Shown: positions 13,151 to 25,774 of the stretch, in pieces
How the letters are laid out: every line of letters starts with the position of its first letter
How positions within the stretch are numbered: position 1 is the stretch's first letter
Origin: Ifrita kowaldi
Taxonomy: Eukaryota; Chordata; Aves; Passeriformes; Cinclosomatidae
Direction: 5' to 3'
Length of the DNA: 64,000 bases
Assembly: GCA_013398055.1 (NCBI GenBank)
Contig: VZRS01014850.1
Location: forward strand, 186,001 to 250,000
The notes under the pieces: model-generated
Databases searched by the model: none
What the model was told of the DNA's origin: nothing
Seen by the model: the letters and a program-made list of their open reading frames with translations, nothing else
Program-made: the position numbers and the translations under genes

Positions 13151-14064
13151 AGGCAGTTTCTGAGCAAAAAAATCACTAAAGAGGAAAAAATATTTTAGAA
13201 GAAACTTACATGCTTTTGCTTCTTTAGCAATCTTCCCTAAGCACTCTTAGAACAAAGATACTGCACTAGATGTACATTTGTTCTAACCCAGAAAAGTTAA
13301 CATGTATATGTTGTTACTCAAAGTAGACATTAACTCGACAATTCATGAGCAAGAACACAACATTAATCTTTGTTTAGCATCAAATATTTCTTAAACAGCC
13401 TACTCAGCAAGTTTTAAAACACTATTAAAATTCCCTCCAACAAATACATCTCTACCACATGTCTTGGATGGGAAGAATTATAATCATAATGCGAAACAAA
13501 TTTTTAAAATACGACACTTTCTCCAAACATTTATTCATGCCAGAGTGGCAAACAGATTACTTGTTGGATCCCTACCATCTTAGGCAATCACGTTCCCAAT
13601 TCTTATACTAAATAACTGCATAAAGAAGGCTTATGGGGTTTTGCTCTCCTCTAGATTTTCACTATTTTGCATCTTTTTTTAAATCTCTTTTGACACTATA
13701 TTGCACTATGTAAACCTCTGCTTCACAGCCTTTGCACGACACCTTCTTTTTTACTACAGTCAAAACTGCATTTCCATGTAAATCACTTGCTAACCTATTC
13801 AAGATAAGATTTGATGCTTTGCGAGCACGATCTGTTTAGAAAACCAGCTTGAGAATCTACTGACAATTTAATTCTGTATGTAACACAGGCACAGGGATAT
13901 TTTGTTAATCTGTTTCCTCACATTCTTTGGCAGAAAATGTCCAGGTTTTCTTGTTGGGGGCTGGGGAGAAGACTGGGGTTTTGTATGTGTTTGGATTTTT
14001 TTTAATATCCAACCACATCTATACTACATTTGGAAAATAGCACAAATGTTTTTAGGCTGTTGAT

Positions 14065-14200
14065 AGTATCACAGAAACATTGAGGCTGAAAAAGACCTAA
14101 AAAATCATTGTGCCAAATTTTAACCCAGCACTGATGAATGCACACTAAACCATGCCCCTGAGTGTCACATCTACACATCTCAGATAATATTCATCCAACT
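14065..14200 (-). mobile_element. CR1 LINE 3'-end fragment, antisense
   Basis: The plus strand starts tatcacagaaacattgaggc, continues tgaaaaagacctaaaaaatc, then tttaacccagcactgatgaa, and then ctaaaccatgcccctgagtg followed by tcacatctacac. This is the reverse complement of a common avian CR1 tail (ggaaaagacct, aacccagcact, ctaaaccatgtcc, gtgccacatctacac). It is the same tail type as the plus-strand copy at 40912-41105. Only about 130 bp can be followed. Confidence 0.7.
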
Positions 14201-15858
14201 AAATGAGGGCTGCAGTCAGCAGAGGGAGTGGAGTCAGACAACTTCGTCTATTTCATGATAGACAATTTTATCAAATATATGCAACCCAAAATCACATAAA
14301 TATTCCTACTGAATTCAGCTCACATGTAACTCTTTAATGACTACATAAACAATTATGATATGCAATTATGAGTTGTTTATTTCTGAAGATTTAGAAAGCC
14401 AGGAGTGATGAGAAGCAATTAGTCTCACAGTTTACAGTATCACAGACCACTAAAATAGCTTTAACTGCAGTACTTGATATTCTTTCTGCCCTAACCATAC
14501 AGTTGTCAATATTTATACCAAGTTTTAGCAGCTTAAATTCTGGCACAACACACTCAAGTCTATACACATATGAGTATTTTTAGCAGTGACAGTATATTAG
14601 AAGCTACTTACAAACACTTAGAGATCTGTGCTATACTAACCAGGTAAACGCTTGATGACAAGAGATTAAGATACACTGAAATAAAATTTAAAAAACAAAC
14701 AAAACAAAATGAAAAAAAGAATTTTTCATGTATATCTTCAACATACCAAACAGTTCTATCACTACAGGATTAAATAGATCCTAATTCCCTAAGTTAAAAT
14801 AACAACATGTAAATTACATTTTCCTTCATTCAATATATAACTTCAGAAAATGAAGTTAAATACTAGTCAGAAACAACTATTTATCATGCTGGAATCCTTT
14901 TACCCGACCACTTGTGAATGTACTAAAACAATTAGCATTTTCTAATATATGTACTAGCAACTGTTACAAAGTACACCAATAAGATTAACAGATGAGTTAA
15001 AGAACAATATTCTGCTTTAAAAAAACCCCCTTAATATATTTTTTGAAGTGAATGGATTTTCAAATGCTTTTGGGATGATGAGATCAATTTATTTTCATTT
15101 AAAATGTAATAATTTCACAATCTTAATATTGAAAATTAATTTATCCATATTTTGACATATTGAATATTTGCTTCACTGTATACTTCAGTTAGCCAAAAAT
15201 ACGTATGTACTAGGATAGATTTCAACTGCAAAAGCATACAACACAAAAAAATCCCTCACACTATGGAATCACTATATTAAAGAGAAAAAAATATACCAAA
15301 CTGAAAAGCTATGGTGAAATGCTACAATAAATCTTTTACCTGTCCTATTATTTTGAGAAATTAAGTTAGGAATGAAATTCCCTGAAGTAAGAAAACTTTA
15401 CTGGAATGTAATCCACCATGAACAATGAAGGGAACTAAAAGGTTTCTTCTTCAACATATTTCTTTGCATTGCAGATATTTTGGACCCAATTTCTTCTTAC
15501 TATATGTTATTTGAGGGCATTCAACAAAAAAATTTCCCAGTGCAATGCAATGCACTTTTCTTTAAGGTCTAGTGAGAAAAGCTCACAAGTTCTGCAAAAT
15601 TGGAATCATTATTTTTCTATTTACTCCATTTACAGAATTTTCAAAGTACTTTCATAAAACCTGGTACATAACTGTGTCTTTGGATTTTCTTTTTACAGTG
15701 GAAATGTCGAATATTCTAAAGAAATCCATATGTCTCAGGGATTACTAAAAACCTTCTACATTCTTCTAACTAATGACTTTTTATTTACCCAGACGTGAGA
15801 ACAAAACCAAAGCAAGCAGAGTAGAGGAGTTACTAAAAAACTCAAACCAGACCTTTTT

Positions 15859-15960
15859 AAAAAAACCCCAAATCACTACCAGTCAAACAAACAAACAAAA
15901 AAACCAAAATAAAAAAGCCCAAACAATAAACCAACAAGGAAAAAACCCAAATCCAAAAAA
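15859..15960 (+). repeat. A-rich/C tract (AACAAACAAAC type)
   Basis: Roughly 100 bp is dominated by A with CCC and CAAA units, including caaacaaacaaac. A 64-codon open frame across it is low complexity and not coding. Confidence 0.8.
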
Positions 15961-17645
15961 GTTCTGAATAAAATTACTTAGCAGCACTTTTCTACAGCGA
16001 ACATTACTGCTTGATATTTAAAAATCACCAGTAGGCAAAAAAAAGCAAAACAATTAATAGATTAATCAAATGGATTTCTTACTAAATAATACTTTATGAG
16101 CTATTAATATTCATGATAGCTCCAGATGAGTAACTCTGCCTTGAAGTAGAGATACTTAATGTTCTTGCTTGCGGATTAGCTGGTGATTGTCTCCTTTAAT
16201 GCCCAATCATTACTCCTTATGTTCTGATAGCATCTTTCTTCTCTCCACCTCACCCCCAATATGAAGAAAGACAGCTTACTTTAAAACAGTTGATAAAGAA
16301 AACTAATTATAAATTACTATTTTAAATTTTCCTTGAAATTTCCTTAAAATATCTACATAAAGGCTTTTGTGGATGTTGGGACATCAGTCATAGCCTAAAC
16401 TTACAAGTACACTGCTCTGCAGAGATGAAAATATTCTCATAATTCACAATGTAAAAAAAATACCAGCAACAATACTGTAACTCACCACAGGTAACTGATT
16501 CCTGAGAAATAAGCAACAGACCAATTACTGAGGTACTCTGCTAACCACAGCCAGATATGTGTAATTGTTTGGTGTTTACTTTTTCCTTACCATTCTGTGT
16601 CATTCTCCAGAACAAGCTCACTGAAAAACATACAAGACTTCAGTCTCTGCCATTTCAAGCCAGTAACAAACGCCATGAAAGTCAATCTCTACCAATCCTC
16701 TTGTCTGAAACAAAGCTACTATAACGAAGGTGTTTTGTTCCAGTCCTCATCCCCTGCAATCCTGTGTTTCACAGTGCTATCTCTAGTAACTTACATCACC
16801 AAAGCAGGCAAAAGCTTTCAGGTAAATGCACTGACAGGATTAGAGATCAGCACAGCTCAAGGTTCATAACCAAAATCTCCTAGTTTCTTCAGTGTATTAT
16901 GATACCCAAAGACAGTGTGAAATATTTGTTTTATTTACTCACGCAAACCTAAGGCGGCCTTAAATTTGTTACCTGATTCCCCAAAAACATGAAAAAACAT
17001 CAGTTGGCATCAAATTGAATTGACTTAGTGGCATGTGAGATATTTCAGGCGTACTATTTCAATCCATGAAACCTCAGATATTTCCTTGTTTCTAATGATC
17101 AGTTTAAAGTCCTGACCACTCAATAGAAGAGAGTACATTTTCTTCCAGCTGAGATTCTCTACATTGAAAATACATATAGCACAGGTAAGAATTGGAGAGA
17201 TGGATTAGGTTGAGCAAAAAAAATTACCATGAACTCCTATAGCTCCTGCTCAGTGTGATGTTAACTGGTGTTTCCAGAGGTTAGTGGTGAAATATAATAC
17301 ACTCTGGAACAATCTAATACGCTCAAGTTGTTGCTGAAAAGGAATTAATGGTAGCAGGAGACAGAATACTACCTCTTCCTCCCTCAGAAAATGTTTCCTC
17401 TACTATTTGTTAGCATGTTTTACTATTGAAGACTCATCACAGTTATAAAGCTCTGACCCAGATTACACACTAAGTACAGTATTTGAGACCTCATGTTGAA
17501 TTCATTGGAAATATAAATTCCGTAAGTATTTTTTGAGTTAGGCTTTGTGGACTTCAAGATAACTTAAGGAATCCATTGGGAAGTCTCATTTATTTAATTG
17601 AGTAATTCAGCATAGGCCTTTTTAAAATTTAGATATTGTTGCAGG

Positions 17646-17686
17646 GTTGTTTGGTTTTGGTTTTGTTTTGGTTTTTTGTTTTTTTA
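17646..17686 (-). repeat. T/G tract (complement of the A/C type)
   Basis: The sequence ttgtttggttttggttttg, continuing into further GTTTT units, is the same composition as the A/C tracts but on the opposite strand. Confidence 0.8.
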
Positions 17687-20600
17687 TAATTCTGGTCTAT
17701 TTTGCTTCAGAAACAGAGATTCACATTTCAAAAAAAGAATTTCTGAACATGCACCTGTAATTCTTGCATTTGACAACTTAAAATAGAAGTAGGGCTATTA
17801 TAATGAAAGCAGTGATGATTTAGAATATTATTTCAGGACTGAGAGAATGCAATAACTAAGAATGTGTTCACAATGAAATATTAAGTATTTATAGGAACTT
17901 CTGGCTGCTTCCTTTCCACATGATTCAAGATATAACAAAGCACTGATTTTGACAGTCATATTAGTCACTGGCCTCAAAGTTTCTCATAACAGGTGGGCCC
18001 AAAGCAAGTTCTGTAATTTTGGACCAGATCAAAACCTTCTGTAACATCTGTTGTTACTGGAGGTACATAAATCCCTTCATACAAATACTTCAGCAACAAG
18101 GAGTGCCTGAAATTCAAATTTGATATCTGTGACCTGAATGTCATTTCAAAACTGAAGGTACTTTTAAATACATACAGCACTAGCATGTACGGTAGCAACA
18201 TACAAGACCCCAAGTAACAGCTGCACAACAGATTAGGTATCGTTAAGAGTGTCGAGTGATACCTGAAAGCACAAGTAGTTCCAGTGAAACTACAAAGCAA
18301 CATTAATAGAAGAATGACAATTAGGTCATATTTTGTTTTGTCTAGATAACTCTCACACTTTCTTGAATGTCTAGGGGTAATTTTTATAGTCAAGTCCTCA
18401 CTGTCTACAGCCCTTCTCTGGCACCTTTTTTTGAGCGTAAGACAACATCAAGTCTAGTTCTACACTATCAACAGAAATCAATTCTGAAAGACACTGCTAT
18501 TTTTTTTCCTTCGTTTTGTTCAGGAGGTCAATTGTTACACAGAGCAGTTAGTTCAACTATGTACAATAAATCTGGGGTTTATATTAATTGTATTCAATCA
18601 TTTTTACTCATAAATGTCTAAATTAGTGTCATTATTTCTACTGAAATTACAAAGAGAAGTGCCTACATATACATCTGCTGACTGATCAAACAGAATAATT
18701 TATTACTATTTATTTTCTTGTGGTATGCCTTGAGATATTACAACCCACCCTGAAGGTCACCTGAACTACCTGCTTTGAAATGTTATTTTATATGGGAGGA
18801 AAACAAGCAAGATTATTTATTTTAGAAAAGAACTGAAAGAAAAACAAAAAGAAACAACGTTTACAGCTAACACAAAATTATCTTGATACCATAGGAGACA
18901 TTAACCAAAGAAAGAAAACACTTGAAAAACAAAGGAAGCACACGGGCTGAGATTTAGTTTATAGAACATATAAATTGAACAAGAAACTGTATTCCACACC
19001 CTTTTCAGCTTTTGTTTGGCTCCTTCATCTTAGGATTTTGCCTGCCGTTTCAGAAAAAGCAAAACATATCCTTTCTTGTCTAAAAAAAGGTTTGCTAATA
19101 AAAAATCCTTTAGCTTGGGACTGACTGAGAATGCAGAAAAGCAAAACAAAACACTAAGATGGAACTGGATCACTTTTAGGATATAACTTTACATGATGTG
19201 GCTAAAGCAGTGGAGGACTGAACCAGCTGATTCCTTCAGTCCCAAGCTCTAAAAACCTAGCTAGAGCTACGCTTTCTGCTTTATCTACTTCTGTTAGAGG
19301 AAGCCATTTTTCAGGTTCCTCTCTGCACACACTATTGATCTAGTTAAATCGTTATGGAATATAGCAGACAAATAATCAGGAGACAAATGCTATAGCACCA
19401 AAAATTACCCCTCACGATATGAGTGAAAACAGCCTATTTCCAGAAAACCGCAGTGGTCTTACCAATAGGTAAAACCTTACAGAAGCCACTAAGCATCTTT
19501 CATCTGCTTGCAACACTCTGTGAACCTTGGCAGAAATATTCAAGGCTGAGAGCATCCTCTCAGACATTTTCTTTGTTTGTTACTGCCTCAGCATCTGACC
19601 TTCTGAAGGGGGAAAGGGATTTTTTTTTATTCCACTGCATATAGTTATTTACATTTGGCTATCCAGTTTATTGTGAATCCATTCTGTCAGACAAAATGAG
19701 ACTGTTGAAAGTACATCATATAATACAAGCAAGCATTTATATGTATGTATGTATAGATACAGAATTATGTGCATATTAATACCTTTAAAACAGCCTATGT
19801 TTCATCTTTGCCCTTAAGGTGGCTCCTTTTCTATGGCTGGAGTTAAAATTAGAATTCCTGGTATTTGCAAGGAAAACTTCTAAATAAGTATGCCAATGAA
19901 AAAAAATCCTACTTGCAAATGCTAATGAAACAAGACTTATAATTAATCTCAAAGAGAGGCATTCATATTTAAATAAAATGCAATTGCGTTAAGTCTTTGA
20001 AAAGAAACCTCTTCAATGGAGTAGTTTGTTCAACAACATAGTGAAGATTATTTTTGATCCTATCTGTGTTCAAAATCTTACCTAAGTGTTTTTAAATACT
20101 ATTTGAAATCAAAGCTGGAAAAGTGCACAGCAGTAGTATGCTTGATTATCACTATCCCCTTTTTAGGCCAAGGCTGAGGACACAAATTTCCCTTATGCCT
20201 TCTCTTACACCTTCTCTAACCTTCTCATTATTTTTTCCAAAGTTCTTCTGTGCTTAATAGAGAATGCTGATGGACAGTTACTTTTGGAAAATGAGACCTC
20301 TTTAATGTTCATCACATTCAAATGCAACCTAAAGGATAATTCGTTAACTATTGTACATTTTGTATTTTAGCAGTGCTAGGTACAAACTGGCTTGAAAAGA
20401 ACCCTTGTGGTATTGCTATGTATAAAAACTGTGGTGCCGTGACACTTATTGCCCCTGCCCAACCTCTACCACCTTGTCTTAGCATTTCTGTGCTCATATG
20501 ACTCTGATTTCTGTTACAGAAATAGAAAAAGAAAAAAATACACAAGCAACTCTTTAAATTGTGTGGAAGCTTTGAATAGGATCAATTTCTCCTTCATTGC

Positions 20601-23600
20601 AACGCCAAATTTTCTTCACTGCCATTCTGAGTGAATAAAACTTGGCAACACATATTCCAGCAGTTGCACAAACTTAATGAGAACTTGACATTTCTCAAAT
20701 CCACCCCTTCACTACAGTTAGGGATAGAGGCAATTCCACTGGGAATAGCAGGGATTAAATTGAGATTAGGTTCCATATGTACATATATTGTAGATGTAAA
20801 GGAATGAAAAACCCATGAAAAACACAGTCAAGTTCAATTGATGGGATCATGCAAGAGGTCAAAAATTCTAGAAGCACTTTTTAAATTTAATTAATGGTTA
20901 TGTCTTTTAAGTGTCTCTAAATAACAAATAACGCTGTGATATTTTAGAAGACAATCCCCTGCAAATACATTACTCAGTTATAATCTTTCACTCACTACAT
21001 AGTAATGAAAATAATTTGGAAAAAAAATTTCCTGTTTTGTTTTCCATTTGTTCCACATGTTTGAAAGTGTCTGAGCTGGTGAAAAATAATCTTTTCCATA
21101 TTGTAAAATGGGATAATTTCAAACATATTATCATATAACATATTATAACATATAATCACAATGGAACATAATAATAAGAAATAATTACAATATAATAAAA
21201 TAGAATGTAAATTTGAAAATACTTAAGTACTTAAAAGAAATTCCTGGTAAAAAAAAAGGTTTATTTATATTTGGAATAAGTATTTGCAACCTCCCTATGT
21301 CACTTTATTAAAGAAAATGAAAATGTTTAATTATCTTGTAGGTGGATGCTTATTTGAAGAGGTTTTTTTTGTGGAATAGTGTGTAGAAGACGGGTTGTGA
21401 GTGCTTCTTGTGTACATTTCCCTACATGGATCTGGTTCCCTGTCTATATTAATTGTCTGGATCCTGGTAAATCCAGACTCAGCATTAGCTCACAAGCTTT
21501 GCCGTAGGTGAACAACACGGGCCTCTGGAGAGGGGCTGACACATTTGCTTTACCTTGGGTTGGCAAGGCTTGTGTGAAGAGCTTGGTTTCAGCTTTGTGT
21601 CATCTTGTTTAGCCATAAGAGCAGCAGTCAAGTGATCAGGTGCCTCATTCTATTTGTTTTGGTTTTCCTTAGCTTAGTATACTTTTATAGCATTGTACAA
21701 TTTTTGTTAATGCTAGTGAGGTAGGTCAAACTGACTGAATTCAAACTCTCTTGAGACAAAATGAAATGGAACTACTGTTAATCCTCAAATTTATTTCAAG
21801 AGTATTTATTCTGCCTTCATTACAGAGCCTAATGTTATCACACATCTCTTTGGCTTTCTGGGCACGCAACATACAACACAGTAGCAGCTGGTTTTAGGTT
21901 TTATTTTTCATTATGTAATGAATGCATATAAATTTTATTAACAACACAAAATAATGAATCTTACTCTAGAAATCATCTTCCAAGATAGCCTTATAGTTTT
22001 AAACAGGGTCTTCTCCACTATTCTAGTGCAACAAGGAAACTTAAATGATTCTTAATCTTGCATAATCTAATGTTTTCGTTAACATTCATATTAAGGCAAT
22101 GCTTAACATACCATATGGAAATTATTTTCATTATTCAGAAGTCCATTAAAAATATATAATGAAAAGCTATTCTTATGTCTGGAATTTTACAACTGTACAA
22201 AATAGTCCCTCAGAGACACATCAAAGTCTTATTTGGAAGAACTATGTCATGCTTCCATAAATACAATGTTTGCAAAAAGCATGCTAGTGCTTTAAACATG
22301 TCTGTAACCTTCTTGGATTGCTATATATGTTAAAGCCTTCTACAGCAGTTTCTCCATCTGTGCACATGATCAAGATCTAGAAGTACAACATCTAGCCATA
22401 TAATCATAGCTAACGTGTGTATTTCTACAGATGCTATGTAATTCCGTACATTTTTGTAAGCCAAATTTGTATCACAACCTATAAAAAAGAAATAAAGGTA
22501 TTTCCTAGTGTTTTGCTGCTGCAGGTGAATTAATTTATCTCACCATCACAATGCCCTAGTATCTCCCATTTTCTTCCCCCACCTTATTTCTTAGCTGTGC
22601 TCACACTTCTTTTGCATGAGTTATGGTCTGACCCTTCACTTAATCAATTCAGGTCACACAACAGGATTGGGGTGTGATGTGGAGGGTGAATATTTTTCTG
22701 CTGACTTAGTGACTCAGAGGAGAGACTGTGACTGTTAGGACACTGCAAGAAAGGCAGTCAGATAACCTCAGGTAGCAGGATCAAGTTATTTTTAGGAGCA
22801 GTAAGTAATTCATTCAGCTAAGCTGCATCACAAAATCACACTTTCTGAAACACTTTCAGAGAAATAAAAATCTAATTTGATGTTCAACACTAAGAAACTT
22901 TCAGGAACTCTGTCTTGATTATTCATGAAAAGTTTATTCTTCTTGCTTTCCATGCAGCTGGTTTTTTTCTAATATCAATTCATTACTTTTTAGTTTAACT
23001 CTTTAAGTAGTTCTTTATCCTTTTTTCATTTGATATCACCTAAAGTGGCTGAGTGCTCATCCGCCCAAACATAAAGTACAAGAAGACTAAAGCAACAGGC
23101 TGTAATTGCTCAAAATGAAGATACATTAATGGACTAGTCAATATATAATATGTAATTATAAAAAGAATTCAGGACAAACTTGATCTTCTGTACTGTCATG
23201 TTACTGAGTTTGGAGCAACAGCTTTTAAACAAAAGTCAGATTTCAAGACTCAATCTTAAATTTGAGGTAGGTAAGAGTAAAAAATCATCAGTTCTTATCT
23301 GGATATAACAAAATACATGGATATTACATTTAACATACTGTATAAAAGCTCTCAACATCTTTCTTCTGTCTGCTACCCCAGTGGTTTGATCAAGATGTTT
23401 GTTTGTACTGTGCACATTTGTCCTGAGACCTCTTTGGCATCCAGGGAACAAACAGCTTGCAAAGCTACACCACAAATCCTTACCTCCTTCCGAGTCCTGT
23501 GAAGCCGTAAGGCACCCAATAAGAGTGGTACATTTGTTGCTGGATTTGTCAAGAATGCTCTTACCAGCACTCATAAATAAAGGGTGTGGGGGTGTATTTC

Positions 23601-23906
23601 GGTTCCATTGATTATGTCTTGACCACACTACTTTCCACTTGTGCACAACACAGACTCAGCAATGCATGTTGGCATCAAGAAAGATCATCCATAAATTCTC
23701 CATTACCAAAGTCCTTCATAAATCCAGAAGCTACTAGGTATCATTGATTTCTGCTAAAAAGTTTTCTGCTATGTCATGGCTATTAAATTGCACTAATTTA
23801 AATAAAGCATCCAGATGTTTCAATATTCAGAAATCAAACCCCGCCATTTAGAAAAACAAAGCAAGAAAGAGAATATAAGACTGAAAGAACAGACTAGCCT
23901 TGGTTG

Positions 23907-23914
23907 GTACTTAC
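23907..23914 (-). other. Splice donor of the second EF-hand exon
   Basis: The minus strand reads GCTTTTC followed by gtaagtac, a near-consensus donor. It splits a codon after its first base (phase 1), as expected for the RAF-Q junction in this family. Confidence 0.85.
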
Positions 23915-24035
23915 GAAAAGCTCTGTAGAACTCTTCTAGAGCTAGGTGCTTGTCACCGTTATAATCATCGTATTTCAGCAAATCGAACACAGAGCAGTCA
24001 GACGGTTCCTTGCCAAGCTCATCCCGTTTTATTAC
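23915..24035 (-). CDS. FSTL4: Internal exon of the same follistatin-like gene: second EF-hand
   Basis: This 121-nt exon encodes 40 codons, VIKRDELGK to LEEFYRAF, plus the first base (C) of a split codon. It starts in phase 0, matching the phase-0 end of the exon at 32914-33110, so the two join as ...NELSQ-VIKRDEL... without a shift. It holds the second EF-hand, with loop DYNGDKHLALEE: ligands at positions 1, 3, 5 and 12, and lysine instead of glycine at 6, as also recalled for FSTL5. One cysteine (SDCS) precedes the loop helix. In known family members the next residues after RAF are QV, and the C left at the donor would give Gln (CAG) with an AG-starting exon. The donor is gtaagtacc and the acceptor attttcttgtcag. 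The pattern CS..DLL..DDYN matches FSTL4 as I recall it better than FSTL5 (CT..VLL..DDFN). The exon is too short for a long open frame and was found by reading the minus strand. Confidence 0.9.
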
Positions 24036-24052
24036 CTGACAAGAAAATTATA
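24036..24052 (-). other. Splice acceptor of the second EF-hand exon
   Basis: On the minus strand the sequence reads ataattttcttgtcag and then GTAATAAAACGG. A T-rich tract precedes the AG at 24036-24037. The exon begins with a whole codon (GTA), so the intron is phase 0. Confidence 0.85.
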
Positions 24053-25762
24053 ACCATGAAATTACATTTGAACTCTTAGAGTTCTCTGGTATAATTAATT
24101 GTTTCTAATAATCATTTAATAGATCATTTTGAGGTTGCTGTGGGGCAATGAACTGCAACTGTGTAAAGTCAGGGATTTCCAGTTACTTTGTAATTATTTA
24201 TTAGAGTTTTAAAAGTTAATACCTTTAGGACAGACTCTCTGAAATTACAGAAAAGTTTTTAGAATATACAGACCATCTATATAATGGAAATAGACTGAAG
24301 CACTATAAAGACACCGGGAATTTTAAAGCTGATTTTACTTTATATGTACAGGAATGGTGATTAAGAAACATTCAAATATACCTAAAATAATAATATCCCA
24401 ACTAAAAATGGCATAATGTCTTTTTCCTCTAATTCCCAATGACAGAAACCAAATGCAGACACTTTCAAAAATAACTAATATAAACTCTTACTACCCTGCT
24501 AATTGTATCAACTTCTTACAGGCTTTTCACAAGCCTATTACCTTACCAAAGACCTGTTACATAAGCAGCTGACCTGAAAAGGCTCCTGTGTCTCAACAGG
24601 GAGACATACAATTTGTAAACAGATCATAATTAATAGCTATTAGATTTTTAACTCCAATGAACTTATCCCAGAGAAATGTTCTTTAACAAAAGCACCATTA
24701 TTTTTGTAAGTCTGTGTATGCTGTAGACATCCCCTTAGATTCCAGCCGAGGAATTTTTAAGACGCTGAGAGTGATTCAGAATTGTCACATTACATGGGGC
24801 CACATATTAGAAGTACTATCACATAACTGAAAGAGCAAAAACTCATGTAACTTTTCATAACATTGCACAGTTTACAGTTTTGTATCAGGCACAGAAGAAA
24901 AGAATGCAACTACAGTTAATTCCTAGGTAAAATAATTACTCTTCCAACCCTTTATCAGTCTCCCATGATAATTGCAAAACCATTGTATTTGTATTAACGG
25001 AGGATATCTTCTGAAAGACAAGGGATACAGGGGGTTTTGTGTTTCAGTTGCTCTGCAAAGGAATTTCTTCAGTTACTATTCATGTAAACACAAAATACCT
25101 AAAAGAATAATAGGGAATAACAGGAGAATTAGAGGAAAAAGAAAAGACACAAACATTTTATTACCAGAAGTCATCTCCTACATAATAATATAAAAGCATT
25201 ATAAAGGATAATCACCTTGTTAGTACATTAGAGAGCATGAAAACCATTCACAAAGATAAGAAAAATCACTACAAAACCACCTTTTGCTATTATCAATTAA
25301 AAATACATACTATGTTAACTGAATATTAGTGCTAACTACTTCCCATCCTTTAAAAGCCTTTTTACTGAGCTCACATTAAAGTGAATTAAGAAAAACTGAA
25401 ATTGTGTAGATCTTGCAGCTGGTACATAAAGGACAAAAATGCAGTCTGGGAAAAATTAGTAACTCTAAACCCATTAAAGTTACACAAGAAGTACTAAATA
25501 TGTAATGGTGTGCACTGGAAACTTTAGCAATCACTGAAATTCCGAGGCCTTGAACATTTAGTATGAGAAGCATTGTTCCTCTCATTGTTTCATTGTTTTG
25601 AATGCTTGCTTTCACTATCTTCAATCGTATAAATAAGGATGAAACTTATATCTGCAATCAAAATGATAGATTTACTGAGGAAAAAAATTAAATAATTGCC
25701 AGGATGATGAAATGTACCTGTCTATAGCATCATTATTGGAAATAGCACAATAATTCTGTGGG

Positions 25763-25774
25763 TTTTTTTTTTTT
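25763..25774 (+). repeat. Poly(T) run of 12 bases
   Basis: Uninterrupted T run following ctgtggg, within otherwise AT-rich intron. Confidence 0.8.

Larger units (their letters stand above)
1..23914 (-). other. Partial phase-1 intron downstream of the second EF-hand exon
   Basis: No immunoglobulin-domain exon, which should come next, was found in this 23.9 kb, so the intron probably runs off the left edge. 1-3824 shows nothing recognisable beyond AT-rich sequence. 3825-5389 is a duplicated block around an N. 8505-9050 and 12765-13150 are CR1 remnants, and 14065-14200 is a CR1 tail. A/C-rich or T/G-rich tracts lie at 6222-6310, 15859-15960 and 17646-17686. 21120-21200 is a very AT-rich ATAA-type stretch. 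I see nothing identifiable in 9050-12700 or in 18000-23900. Intron status to the edge assumes the same gene continues. Confidence 0.7.

Noticed and set aside
17974..18393. 139-codon open frame on the minus strand with a hydrophobic middle segment
   Set aside because: No recognisable domain, no family match I know and AT-rich composition like the intron around it. The length is expected by chance in 64 kb.
23236..23646. 136-codon minus-strand frame close to the second EF-hand exon
   Set aside because: It does not resemble the immunoglobulin-domain exon expected next, and overlapping frames on the other strand are equally open.
1..23914. Search for the downstream immunoglobulin-domain exon (PPIIWKR-type motif)
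   Set aside because: No convincing match on the minus strand; probably beyond the left edge.
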